In this document: in pieces, positions 1 through 8,292 of the stretch | How the letters are laid out: every line of letters starts with the position of its first letter | How positions within the stretch are numbered: position 1 is the stretch's first letter | Source: an uncultured Actinomycetes bacterium | GTDB lineage: Bacteria; Actinomycetota; Thermoleophilia; Solirubrobacterales; Solirubrobacteraceae | Length of the DNA stretch: 25,032 nt | NCBI GenBank assembly: GCA_937888775.1 | Contig: CALAQT010000139.1 | Span: 1-25,032, forward strand | Reading direction: 5' to 3' | Notes under the pieces: generated by a model | Told to the model about the DNA's origin: nothing | Databases searched by the model: none | What the model saw: the letters and a program-made list of their open reading frames with translations, nothing else | Program-made: the position numbers and the translations under genes

Positions 1-87
1 TCTGCCCACCCCTACCCGGACGGTGACACAACCCACGGATGCGTCAGTAGGTTCCGATTTGGGATGCGTCTGATGGGTCGGGCGCAT

Positions 88-1722
88 CTACAGGTCACCC
101 ATGCGGCCACCGGCAGGCTCGTCGAGGAACCGCCAGTAGCTGGACTGGAATGCGCTTCCCCGACCGTCGACGCGGATCGACACCGGCGTCGACGCGACGA
201 AGCGTTCTACCAGGAAGGTCGGGTCGCGTATGACCTGCGCAAGCGCCAGCCCCTTGGGAAGCACACCCACCCCCAGCGACGACGGTCGCTGGCGCTCAGC
301 AGGAGCCGGTTCTGCCCAGAGGGGCATGGCGACGACGTCTAGCTCGCGAACGCGCACGACCGGGTGAGTGCCCGCGGACGTCTGCGGTCGGTACTGCTCG
401 AACGTGACTACGTCCCATGGCTCGTTGATAGCGATCAGGCGATCCGTGGATGCCACCCCGAGGCTCCGGGCAGCACCGAGGGTGTCATCCCGTGCGCCGA
501 ACCTCGGAACCGCCAAGCTGACCACCCCCACCCCGACCCAAATGCAGACCAGCACGCCCGCGAGCCCTAGCCCCAGCCGCCCTGCTGCGGCCGAGGCAAG
601 CGCGTAACTCGCCGCGAGTCCAACCGGCAGCCAGAGCGCCAGGAGATACCGCCCCTCCACCAGAATATGTAGGTAGACGAGAGTCTCGACGGCCAGGAGG
701 GACGGCGCGATCAAGCAGACCCCCCGGATCAGCTGGCCCTTCGTGATTCGCGGGCGGTGCAGCAGCAGACCGACGGCGACGACGACGCCGACATAGAGAA
801 TCAGCAGGGTGAGCAGCGCTCTGGCTGGTCCGCCGGGACCGACCACCAGCCCTTGGGCGACGGCACCCAAAGTGCTGTCGACATGAATGCTCGTCGGGAT
901 TCGGTGCCATACCGAGGAGAGCAGCGGCCCCCCGTACGCAAAGGCGTGACGCGCCTGGTAGGGCACGAGGTAGATCAGCGGGAGTCCCGCTAGCGCGACA
1001 CCCCCGACAGCGACGAGTGTTCCGCGAGACCTCGGACGCTGTTTCCAGGCAAGCGCAATCAGTAACGCCGCCTCCGGCGCGACCGCGAGAGCCGCGTAAT
1101 ACTGCGTCCAGACAGCGAGAATTGAGGCTGCCGCCCAGATGCTCAAGTTCCTGGGTCTTGGTGATTCTGACGCGCGCAGGAAAGCTTCGAAGCCAACCCC
1201 GGTGATCAGCACCAGCAAGCCGTACATCCGCATCTCGGTCGAGTAGTAGACGAGGACCGGACTGACCGCCACGCAGACGGCCAAGACCAGCGCGGCGCGC
1301 TGCCCGATGCGTCGACGGGCTACATAGAACGCGAGTGCAATCGTCATCGTCCCGGCAAGCGCCGACAGACTCCTCAGCTCAACCGCGGTGCTGCCCACGA
1401 GATGGCGCCAGAGCCAGAGGCAGATGAAGTAGAAAGGCGGACTAGCTTCATGGTTGACGACCTTGTGCAACATCTGACCGAAGCTGCCGCTCACATCCCT
1501 GACCGAGACCGATTCGTCGAACCAGATCGATGTCGAGAGCGCGGCGAACCGAATCGCTCCTCCCGCAACGATGATCAGCGCGGCCGCACAGAGCACCGCA
1601 CGTGAGCTCCGGCTCGATGCTGCCGACGATGCCGCGGCAGACGCCTCGGTTATGGTCGCGGGGACGGGATCAAGTGTGAGGGGGCCAGCGTCAGCCATGC
1701 CTGTCCAGCTTGCTATCGACAT
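88..1722 (-). CDS. GT39/ArnT-like polytopic membrane glycosyltransferase
   Basis: Predicted integral membrane glycosyltransferase of the GT-C fold (GT39/PMT/ArnT-like, 544 aa), expected to move a sugar from a polyprenyl-phosphate donor to an acceptor outside the membrane. After a first hydrophobic helix (about residues 42-63) comes the family's acidic loop motif WFDES, with D69-E70 as the probable catalytic/metal pair. It is followed by HEASPPFYF and the RSLSALAG segment, both typical of the first large loop and second helix. The rest is a run of hydrophobic helices and a soluble tail of about 130 residues. The start chosen is the ATG at 1722; an in-frame ATG at 1698 would remove eight residues and neither has a clear ribosome binding site. 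Acceptor and donor cannot be told from sequence. It stands alone, with no polysaccharide cluster beside it. Confidence 0.85.
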   Translation of the reverse strand: MSIASWTGMADAGPLTLDPVPATITEASAAASSAASSRSSRAVLCAAALIIVAGGAIRFAALSTSIWFDESVSVRDVSGSFGQMLHKVVNHEASPPFYFICLWLWRHLVGSTAVELRSLSALAGTMTIALAFYVARRRIGQRAALVLAVCVAVSPVLVYYSTEMRMYGLLVLITGVGFEAFLRASESPRPRNLSIWAAASILAVWTQYYAALAVAPEAALLIALAWKQRPRSRGTLVAVGGVALAGLPLIYLVPYQARHAFAYGGPLLSSVWHRIPTSIHVDSTLGAVAQGLVVGPGGPARALLTLLILYVGVVVAVGLLLHRPRITKGQLIRGVCLIAPSLLAVETLVYLHILVEGRYLLALWLPVGLAASYALASAAAGRLGLGLAGVLVCIWVGVGVVSLAVPRFGARDDTLGAARSLGVASTDRLIAINEPWDVVTFEQYRPQTSAGTHPVVRVRELDVVAMPLWAEPAPAERQRPSSLGVGVLPKGLALAQVIRDPTFLVERFVASTPVSIRVDGRGSAFQSSYWRFLDEPAGGRMGDL

Positions 1723-2030
1723 TAGGCACCAACAGCTTGAGCTTCATCTGGTGTCAGATCTACGCCCGGGCGATGGCCGAGGTGGCGATCAGCCACCGCG
1801 AATCGGAGGCGCGCGAGTTACGCCGGCGAGCGGTCCGATTGGTGTGTCTGAGACGCCCCTGTAGCGCGTCTCATCTCACCTGGCGATCGGGCTCTCCAGC
1901 GGACGGCCACAGCGCGGTCTGTTACTCAAGGGCTGCGGGGCGCGCCGCGGAGCCGGGCGCGGTCAGATCAAGGGTAACCGTGGGCGGGCGTGGTCCGGGC
2001 ACATAGGCGTGATGGGAGCCTGCCGGCCAC
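1723..2030. other. Intergenic stretch without a recognisable gene
   Basis: About 308 bases between the response regulator stop and the glycosyltransferase start. It holds a perfect 8-bp stem-loop (described separately). A short plus-strand open frame crosses it, but its product resembles nothing I recognise and it lacks a ribosome binding site. The promoter of the glycosyltransferase should lie in the part nearest 1722, but I see no convincing -35/-10 pair. Confidence 0.5.
1849..1873. repeat. Stem-loop, 8-bp perfect arms
   Basis: TGAGACGC and GCGTCTCA form perfect arms around a 9-nt loop. It lies about 160 nt past the response regulator stop on the minus strand and about 130 nt before the glycosyltransferase start. 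There is no T-run on either side, so it is a weak terminator candidate; an operator is equally possible. Confidence 0.4.
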
Positions 2031-2702
2031 TTAGCCGATGCCGTGCTCGAGCGCGTAGCGCACGGCCCCGACGCGGTTGGCGACGCCGAGCTTGCGATAG
2101 ATGTTGGTCAGGTGGAACTTGATCGTATGCTCGCTGATCCACAGGTCATGGCTGATCGCGGCCGTGGTCATTCCCGACGCGACCGCCGAGAGGATCGAGC
2201 GCTCACGATCGGTCAGCGCCGGCAGCGCGGGCACGTCGTCCGGGCCCGGTCGCTCCGGGGCGTAGGACGGTGCGTGGAACACGGCGCCGCTGGACGCCTC
2301 GCGAAGCACCGACGCAATGTCGATCGTCTGGGCGCTCTTGAGCACGTAGGCGGTTGCGCCCGCCTGCAACGCCGAGTCGATCGACGCGCGATCGTCGCAC
2401 GCCGACAGGACCACGGTCTTGAGCTTCGGCCAACTCTGGCGGATGCGCTCGATCGTCTCCACGCCGACGACGCCGGGCATCCGCAGGTCCATCAGCACGA
2501 GGTCGGGGCAGCGTCGCTCGATCAGCTGCATCAGTTCGGGCCCCGAGTGCGCCTCGCCGACCACCTCCATGTCATCGAGGTTCTCGATCGTGCGCCGGAT
2601 CCCGGCGATGATCAGCGGATGATCGTCGGCGAGCAGCACCTTGATCGTCTTGCGCTCGCCGTCGGGGTATCCGGCAGCGGGGTCGTGCATTAGGACGCTC
2701 AT
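2031..2702 (-). CDS. NarL/FixJ-type response regulator (REC + LuxR HTH)
   Basis: Two-component response regulator and DNA-binding transcription factor, 223 aa. The receiver domain spans about residues 20-140: acidic pair D26/D27, phosphoacceptor D72 in LVLMDLRMPG, switch Ser100 and Lys122 in YVLKSA. A LuxR-type helix-turn-helix follows at about 163-223 (LTDRERSILSAVASGMT, then SEHTIKFHLTNIYRKLGVANR). An upstream in-frame start would add 52 residues, but the ATG at 2702 has AGGAG eight bases ahead and the extension is not receiver-like, so 2702 is preferred. No histidine kinase lies nearby, so it is an orphan here and its signal and targets are unknown. Family assignment is secure. Confidence 0.93.
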   Translation of the reverse strand: MSVLMHDPAAGYPDGERKTIKVLLADDHPLIIAGIRRTIENLDDMEVVGEAHSGPELMQLIERRCPDLVLMDLRMPGVVGVETIERIRQSWPKLKTVVLSACDDRASIDSALQAGATAYVLKSAQTIDIASVLREASSGAVFHAPSYAPERPGPDDVPALPALTDRERSILSAVASGMTTAAISHDLWISEHTIKFHLTNIYRKLGVANRVGAVRYALEHGIG

Positions 2703-2915
2703 ATTCGTATCTCCTGAGCCGCGGAACCAGCAGACCGCGGAATTTGACTGCGCAGGGATCATGTCGGCCGTTGAGCCGGATTGCTTGATCCGTGGTTTTC
2801 CGCAATCAGCGACCGTTGGTTCCCGCGATGCGTCCTGTTCGCGGGAGCTGAGCCCCATCGGCCAAGCATCGCCGCTCGGGCGATCCGGCGCGACCCACGT
2901 TGGTCTAGCCCTGAC

Positions 2916-4499
2916 CTAGAGATTGGTCTTGGCCGGGATCGTGAGCAGCGTCGCGCTGTCCGGCGCGGTAGTGACTGTGAACGTGCCAGACGCGGCCTTG
3001 ATCGTGGTAAGGACGCGCGCGCCGGCCAGCCGCCCGGTCTCAGTCGACGATCCGAAGCTCTGGCCGCCGATCGTAACCGCGCCGGTCGCCGTGAGGCTGG
3101 GCGCCCGGAGTTCCTCGCTGGTGGCCGAGCCTGCGGCCCCGGAGGGATGAGCGAACCCCACGCGAGCGGCCGAGGCTCCGGTGTTGATCAGCACGACGTG
3201 GATCGTCCGGTTCGGCGCCCGCGTGGCCCACAGCCTGACCCCGGGACCCGCGGTTGAGGCGATCGGCAGCAGCTCAGAGCCGACGGGAGCGGCCTGGGCG
3301 AACATGAGCATCCCGAAGTACTCGGGGTACACGGTGGCGCGCCAGCTGCCGCCGCGGTGGGTGAAGCCGAACGGCTCATACCGCGATCCGGGCAGCGTGT
3401 GGAAATTGACGCCGTCCACGCCCGCCCGGGCCATCGCAAACAGCGTATCCAGCGTCCACAGCGCCGAGGCGAACGTGTTGCTCACGCCGCGGGCTCCGGC
3501 GCAGGCGACCGAGTTGATCTCGTCGACGCGCAACGGCAAGCCCTTGGCGTGCGCGTCCGCCACAAACGGCGTGACCGTCTCAGCCAGGCCGGCCGATGCC
3601 GTGTCGCTGAGCAGATTGCCGATCGTCGCGTACTTTGGCGAGCCGGGATGGGCGAAGCAGTTCAGCGGATAGCGGTGGAAGGTCACCATCCTCAACCCAG
3701 GTTCCGCCGCCAGGAACCGGGGCAGCTCGGACATCCATCCCACGTTGCCGAACGCCGGGCCCGCCACCGGCACTCGCGGCAGCGCCCGCCGCATCCGGGA
3801 GAACTCACGCGTGAACGCGGGGACGTCGTAGCTGTGCGGGCGCGCGGGGACCAGCGCCCCGAGGCGGTTGAGATGCTCGGGATAGCGGTTGTACACGTCG
3901 GGCTCGTTGCCGATCTCCAACGCCGCTACCGAGGAGCGACCGAGGCCGCTCAGCAGGGCCCGGGCTTCGGCCGCGGCGAGCGCCGGGCGATCGATGGCCA
4001 GGTTGACGCCGAGGATCAACCGCGCCCCGAGGGTGCGCGCCAGCGCTCGCGTCGTCGCCAGCCAACCGCGAGTCAGGCGGTATTTCACGCCGGCGGGCGT
4101 CGGCGTTCCGTGTACCGGCCACCAGGTCCGGTCGGTGCTGTCGCCGCCGATCCGCAGCGATGGTCGCTGACCTGGCGTGAGATTTCGGATCAGCTGGACG
4201 AGAACCGGATTGATTGCGGCGGCGTCGGATCCCGTGTACGCCCGCACGGCTTCAAACTCGAACGAGAGGCCAAGAAAGCCGGGCCGGATCGGAACACCGG
4301 TCGCGGTGGGAGCCGGCAGCGCAACCGTCGGTGCTGACGGTTCACCGGCGGCATCCCACGCCAATGATCCCAAGGTGAGCAAGAGCCCAGCCCCTACCAG
4401 CAGCGCGGCGATCAGCGTTGCGCGCCCTCGGCGTCCACGCCTGGGGATCAGCCGGGCCATGCCTGAGCGTTTGGATGGGCGAAGTGCGAGCGGTTTCAC
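2916..4499 (-). CDS. GH79-like secreted or membrane-anchored glycoside hydrolase (paralogue 1)
   Basis: Clan GH-A retaining glycosidase resembling GH79 (beta-glucuronidase/heparanase group), 527 aa from the GTG at 4499. An ATG at 4460 (residue 14) is an alternative just before the basic stretch. Residues 15-47 form a basic stretch plus hydrophobic helix, an N-terminal anchor or uncleaved signal. The TIM barrel follows: SLRIGGDSTDRTWW (114-127), acid/base E199 in EIGNEP, and probable nucleophile E327 in LRVDEINS. The last 120 residues look like the GH79 C-terminal beta-sandwich. Closely similar to the 5647-7185 product: shared LRIGGDSTD, GVKY, EIGNEP, GVDGVN and MMFAQAAP-type blocks. Substrate is unknown; glucuronide- or arabinogalactan-like glycans are plausible from the family. 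Confidence 0.85.
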   Translation of the reverse strand: MKPLALRPSKRSGMARLIPRRGRRGRATLIAALLVGAGLLLTLGSLAWDAAGEPSAPTVALPAPTATGVPIRPGFLGLSFEFEAVRAYTGSDAAAINPVLVQLIRNLTPGQRPSLRIGGDSTDRTWWPVHGTPTPAGVKYRLTRGWLATTRALARTLGARLILGVNLAIDRPALAAAEARALLSGLGRSSVAALEIGNEPDVYNRYPEHLNRLGALVPARPHSYDVPAFTREFSRMRRALPRVPVAGPAFGNVGWMSELPRFLAAEPGLRMVTFHRYPLNCFAHPGSPKYATIGNLLSDTASAGLAETVTPFVADAHAKGLPLRVDEINSVACAGARGVSNTFASALWTLDTLFAMARAGVDGVNFHTLPGSRYEPFGFTHRGGSWRATVYPEYFGMLMFAQAAPVGSELLPIASTAGPGVRLWATRAPNRTIHVVLINTGASAARVGFAHPSGAAGSATSEELRAPSLTATGAVTIGGQSFGSSTETGRLAGARVLTTIKAASGTFTVTTAPDSATLLTIPAKTNL

Positions 4500-4617
4500 G
4501 AGCAGCGGAAGGCGCGCCCCCCGGGGGAGCCGACGATCGTACGCTCGCGGCCGCTCCTAACCGTGGGATAAGGCGCAAATGAGACATTGCTGCGATTGGC
4601 AAGTAGAACAGCGGCGC

Positions 4618-5481
4618 TCAGCGCCGCCGGGAGAAGGTCTCGACGATCACCGAGGCCGTGACCGTCGCGCCGTCGGCCAGCCCGCGGAGGTGGCGAGCGA
4701 GCTCCTCGGCGGCCACGTGATGTGCGCTGGGGCCCATCATCACCAGCGCCTCCACATCGGCGCGGGTCAGCTCCATATCGAACTCCAGCTCGGTCGCGCT
4801 CTCAGTGCTCAGCCCCGCCGACAGCTGGGCGTGCAGACGCTCGCCCTTGCGCGGGTCGATGGCGAGCATCCCCAGCACAGAAGAGAGTTGGTGCAGGTGC
4901 GCCGGAGCCGGCCTGACGACGATCAGCGCCCCGCGCGGGCGCAGCACCCGAGTGATCTCGGCACCGTTGCGTGGCGCGAACGAATTGATCACCAGATCGG
5001 CGCTGGCGTCTGCCAGCGGCAGCTCCTGCCACGCGTCGCAGGCGATCGCCGCCATCCGCGGGTGGGCGCGGGCCGCCCGGCGCAGCGCCGGCCGCGAGGC
5101 GTCAAGAGCTAAGCCCCAGGCTCGGCGACAGTGATCCAACACGACGGTCAGCTGGTAGCCGGTCCCCGCGCCGAGGTCCACGACGCAGCTCTCGGTCTGG
5201 CCATCGGCGTCCAGAACGTAACCGGCGGCGATGGCGAGCGCCCGCGCGATCGGCCGGTAATGGCCGGCGGCCAGGAAGGCCTCACGCGCGGCGACCATTG
5301 CCGGCGTGTCCCCGGTGGCACGCTTGACGTGGGACCGGCTCAGCGCCACATAGCCCTGGCGGGCGATGTCGAAGCTGTGGCCGCTTGCGCACACCAGCGC
5401 ATCGGCGGTCACCTCCAGAGGACGACCGCAGGACGGACATCGAAGACGAGCGGCGAGCTTGGCCAGGGCGACGGGTGCCAT
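4618..5481 (-). CDS. rlmA: 23S rRNA (guanine-N1) methyltransferase, RlmA/TlrB-like
   Basis: SAM-dependent methyltransferase of the RlmA(I)/RlmA(II) family, which methylates N1 of a guanine in the 23S rRNA hairpin 35 region (G745 or G748). RlmA(II)/TlrB members can confer tylosin-type macrolide resistance. The product is 287 aa, the usual family length. It has an N-terminal zinc finger (C15, C18, C31, H35: CPSCG and CASGH) followed by the family signature FDIARQGYVAL. The SAM-binding motif is VVDLGAGTGYQLTVVL, with a later INSFAPRNGAEI block. The start at 5481 places the zinc finger at the normal distance; an open extension to 5619 lacks family similarity. Whether it is the housekeeping or the resistance subtype cannot be decided by eye. 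Confidence 0.88.
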   Translation of the reverse strand: MAPVALAKLAARLRCPSCGRPLEVTADALVCASGHSFDIARQGYVALSRSHVKRATGDTPAMVAAREAFLAAGHYRPIARALAIAAGYVLDADGQTESCVVDLGAGTGYQLTVVLDHCRRAWGLALDASRPALRRAARAHPRMAAIACDAWQELPLADASADLVINSFAPRNGAEITRVLRPRGALIVVRPAPAHLHQLSSVLGMLAIDPRKGERLHAQLSAGLSTESATELEFDMELTRADVEALVMMGPSAHHVAAEELARHLRGLADGATVTASVIVETFSRRR

Positions 5482-5502
5482 AGGCAGGGACGCTAACGGG
5501 AG

Positions 5503-5530
5503 GGCAGGAATGCGGGCTGTCGTTCCTGCC
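5503..5530. repeat. Stem-loop upstream of rlmA
   Basis: GGCAGGAA and TTCCTGCC form perfect 8-bp arms around a 12-nt loop, 22 nt upstream of the rlmA ATG and downstream of the second GH79 gene. It could end the GH79 transcript or act in the rlmA leader. No T-run follows, so termination is unproven. Confidence 0.4.
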
Positions 5531-5646
5531 GGCACAAGCGATCTAGGTAGGAGGCCGCACCTTGCACGTGGCAAGTACGGCTGGAGGAGGCCTACGTCTC
5601 GCACGCGACCGCCGGGCACTAATCGGCGCCCGACCGGCGTCTTGGC

Positions 5647-7185
5647 TCAGCCGCCGCTGAAAGTCAGCATCGCCGCGCTTGCCGCGGGCAGCTGGACGAC
5701 ATAGCCGCCTGAGCCGGGCTTGACCAGCGGCGGGTTGAGCGGCTGGGGCAGCACGCCGGTGGAGGTCTCGGTCCCGAAGCCCTCACCGCCAATCGTGACG
5801 CCGTTGAGAGAGTGGGCGCTCGCTGCCGACAGGCGGGCCAGCACCGCCGGACCGGCGCTCGCCGGACCGCGGACCTCGACGGTGTGTGAGCCGATGGTAT
5901 CGGTGTTGATCAACACGACATGGACCTGCCCGCCGGGCGCACGCGTGGCCCAGGCCCGCAGCGGACCGCTGGTCGCTCCGGAGATATTCAGCAGCTGCGA
6001 GCCCGCGGGAGCAGCCTGAGCGAACATCATCATGCCGTAGTACTCCGGGTGCACGTACGCCTGCCAGTGCCCGTTCACCAGGCTGAAGCTGAACAGCTGG
6101 TTGATCGAAGCCGTGGGCGTGTGGATGTTCACGCCGTCGACTCCGACGCGAGCCATGTCAAACAGCGCGTCGAGCGACCACAGCGCGGCCGCGAACGTGT
6201 CGCTGACGCCGCGCTCGCCGCCGCAGCTGATCGCGTTCAGCTCGTCGATTCGCAGTGGCAGATGATGGGCGTGGGAGATCGCCGCATACCGCGCGATCCC
6301 GTCGGCCAGCCCCTGGGAGGACGCCTGTGACAGCAGCTCGGCGTCGGTCACCACATCGGAAGGAGTGCAGTGCTTGAGCGGATACGCATGCAGCGTGACG
6401 AGTCCGAGTCGCGGCTCGACGGAGATGAAGTGACCGAGCTGTTGCTCCCAGGTGGGCGACCCGGTGCTGGGGCCAGCCGCCGCAACGTGGGGCGGCAGCA
6501 CCCGGGCGATGGAGGAGAAATCACTGGTGAAGTTTGAGAAGTCATACCCCGGCGGGCGTCCGGTGACGTGCTGTCCGCTGGCCGTGCGATACCAGCTGAA
6601 GGACCCGTAGAGCTCGGGCTCGTTGCCGATCTCGAGCGCCTCGATCCATTGGCGCCCGATCCCGCCGACCATCGCTGAGGCCTCGCCGGCGGCCACCTTG
6701 AGGCTGTCTGCCTCGAGGTTGATGCCCAGCACCAGCCGAGCGTTGAGGGCTTGAGCCACCGCGTGTCCCACCTGGAGCCAGCGCCAGTCCAGGCTGTACT
6801 TCACGCCGGGCGGGCGGTTGATGTGCGCGACCGGAAACCAGGTCCAGTCGGTGCTGTCGCCCCCGATCCTCAGCACCGGCCGCTGGCCCGGCGCCAGGTT
6901 GCGAATCAACTGGAGGAACACGGGATTGACCGCCTGGGGATCCTGGCCGGCGTAGGCCTCGAGCGATCGGAACTCCGTCGACAGCCCGACAAATCCGCTC
7001 GGGATCGCCCGCCCCACCACGCCGCGGCCCACGCTTAGAACGGTCGCCCCAGCGCCGCTGGCCGGGGGTCTGGGCCCCGAGGCACTGGCGCCAGCGGGGC
7101 CCAGCACGACGAGCGCCGCAAGCGCGGCAAGGATCGCCGTCAGCAGCTTGCGGGCGGCGTGCGATGACGTCGTCGATGCCCTCAC
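5647..7185 (-). CDS. GH79-like secreted glycoside hydrolase (paralogue 2)
   Basis: Second GH79-like clan GH-A glycosidase, 512 aa from a GTG at 7185. It begins with a classical signal peptide: basic n-region to residue 13, hydrophobic core about 14-30, then AGASASG with a likely cleavage near residue 36. Catalytic elements match paralogue 1: LRIGGDSTDWTW (105-116), acid/base E189 in EIGNEP, probable nucleophile E315 in LRIDELNA, then GVDGVNIHT. The C-terminal 120 residues form the presumed beta-sandwich. Unlike paralogue 1 it looks fully secreted. The two copies are in the same orientation with rlmA between them, suggesting a tandem duplication. Substrate not determinable. Confidence 0.86.
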   Translation of the reverse strand: MRASTTSSHAARKLLTAILAALAALVVLGPAGASASGPRPPASGAGATVLSVGRGVVGRAIPSGFVGLSTEFRSLEAYAGQDPQAVNPVFLQLIRNLAPGQRPVLRIGGDSTDWTWFPVAHINRPPGVKYSLDWRWLQVGHAVAQALNARLVLGINLEADSLKVAAGEASAMVGGIGRQWIEALEIGNEPELYGSFSWYRTASGQHVTGRPPGYDFSNFTSDFSSIARVLPPHVAAAGPSTGSPTWEQQLGHFISVEPRLGLVTLHAYPLKHCTPSDVVTDAELLSQASSQGLADGIARYAAISHAHHLPLRIDELNAISCGGERGVSDTFAAALWSLDALFDMARVGVDGVNIHTPTASINQLFSFSLVNGHWQAYVHPEYYGMMMFAQAAPAGSQLLNISGATSGPLRAWATRAPGGQVHVVLINTDTIGSHTVEVRGPASAGPAVLARLSAASAHSLNGVTIGGEGFGTETSTGVLPQPLNPPLVKPGSGGYVVQLPAASAAMLTFSGG

Positions 7186-7228
7186 CGCGTCTTAGTTTCC
7201 CGATTTCTGCGTCTCCGCGCTCCAGTGG

Positions 7229-7254
7229 CGGTCAGCCGAGTCATCGGCTGACCG
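7229..7254 (-). terminator. 11-bp perfect hairpin after the acyl-CoA dehydrogenase operon
   Basis: CGGTCAGCCGA and TCGGCTGACCG pair perfectly around a 4-nt loop, 42 nt downstream of the last acyl-CoA dehydrogenase stop and just upstream of the second GH79 gene. No T-run follows on the minus strand, but strong GC hairpins without a U-tract are common candidate terminators in actinobacteria. Position and symmetry fit a terminator for the tetR-acd-acd transcript. Confidence 0.6.
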
Positions 7255-7295
7255 GTGCTTGGGTGGAGATGCTCTTGCGGTGGCGGGCCGCCCGA

Positions 7296-8282
7296 TCAGG
7301 CCGGGACGGCCAGCCGAGCGGCCGCGATCCTGGTCAGCGCAGCGCGATGACGGCGGCTGCCGCCCAGCAGCGCCGCGTCCAGTTGCGCGCGCTTGTAGAG
7401 CCAGTGAACATCGGCCTCCCAGGTGAAGCCGATCCCGCCGTGGGCCTGGATCGCTGAGGCGGTCACCTCGCGGCCCCCATCCGCCGCCGCCGCCGCGGCC
7501 AGGGCCGCCGCCTCGGGCAGGCGCTCCTGATCGGCGTCCGCTGCCCATGCGGCGAAGTAGGCGGTCGAGCGGCTGCTCTCGGTCGCCAGCAGCATCTGGG
7601 CGCAGCGGTGAGCTACAGCCTGAAACGAGCCAACCGGCACGCCGAACTGCTTTCGCTCCTTGACGTACTCGAGCGTCATCTCCAGCGCCCGCTGGCACAC
7701 CCCCACGACCTCGGCCGCCACGGCGGCGTGCGCCCTGGCGGCCGCGCCGGCGCCCAGTGGTTCGCCGTCGCCCTGCACCCTGGCGAAGCGACGGGTACCG
7801 TCGATCGTCTCCAGCGGTTTGACGTCAGCGCTGGCCCGGTCCACCAGCGTCGCGTTCTCACCGTCGAGCAGCACGATCACGGAGGCGTCGCTCGCGTCGG
7901 CGACGAGATCGGCGCGTCCAAGGCCCGCGGTCGCCTCACCGGTGGCCAGCGCCGGCAACCAGCGGGCCCGCTGGTCGGCACTGCCGGTGGCCTGGATCAC
8001 CGCCGCCGCGGTGGCGCTGGCCAGAAACGGCGTAGCCGTGCAGGCGAAACCGAGCTCCTCCAGGAGCACCGCCAGCTCGACCGCCCCCAGACCCTGGCCG
8101 CCGTACTCCTCGGCGACGGCGATGCCGGGCCAGCCGAGCTCGACGAGCTCGCTCTGCAGCGCCGGGTCATACTGCGAGCCCTCGGACGCTTCACGCACCT
8201 TGGCGAACGGGGAGCGCGCGGTCAGCAGCTCCCGCGCAACCGCCTTGATCTCCTTCTGGTCCTGGGTCAGGTCGAAGTCCAT
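7296..8282 (-). CDS. Acyl-CoA dehydrogenase, short FadE-type subunit
   Basis: FAD-dependent acyl-CoA dehydrogenase family protein, 328 aa, shorter than the usual 380-390. The N-terminal helical domain (MDFDLTQDQKEIKAVAREL; GWPGIAVAEEYGGQGLG at about 49-65) and the C-terminal helical domain (EYVKERKQFGVPVGSFQAVAHRCAQM) are clear. The mid beta-domain is reduced. It ends with HGGIGFTWEADVHWLYKRA in place of an EGT-type catalytic segment. Such a short, divergent subunit next to a full-length one is what is seen in actinobacterial heteromeric alpha2beta2 dehydrogenases (ChsE1-ChsE2/FadE type) acting on sterol side chains or other bulky acyl-CoAs. It starts 10 nt after the upstream dehydrogenase stop with GAGGAGG-like sequence ahead of ATG. 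Substrate unknown. Confidence 0.85.
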   Translation of the reverse strand: MDFDLTQDQKEIKAVARELLTARSPFAKVREASEGSQYDPALQSELVELGWPGIAVAEEYGGQGLGAVELAVLLEELGFACTATPFLASATAAAVIQATGSADQRARWLPALATGEATAGLGRADLVADASDASVIVLLDGENATLVDRASADVKPLETIDGTRRFARVQGDGEPLGAGAAARAHAAVAAEVVGVCQRALEMTLEYVKERKQFGVPVGSFQAVAHRCAQMLLATESSRSTAYFAAWAADADQERLPEAAALAAAAAADGGREVTASAIQAHGGIGFTWEADVHWLYKRAQLDAALLGGSRRHRAALTRIAAARLAVPA

Positions 8283-8292
8283 GGCCGCCTCC

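Noticed and set aside
1710..2006. Plus-strand small ORF in the 1723-2030 gap
   Set aside because: No ribosome binding site, no recognisable similarity, and it overlaps the glycosyltransferase start.
2703..2858. 52-residue N-terminal extension of the response regulator
   Set aside because: A strong AGGAG precedes the ATG at 2702 and the extension has no receiver similarity.
3357..4337. Long plus-strand open frame opposite the first GH79 gene
   Set aside because: Arg/Gly/His-rich composition with no motif, exactly opposite a gene with clear catalytic motifs; a typical GC-rich antisense shadow.
5482..5619. 46-residue N-terminal extension of rlmA
   Set aside because: It would displace the N-terminal zinc finger from its usual position and crosses the stem-loop at 5503-5530.
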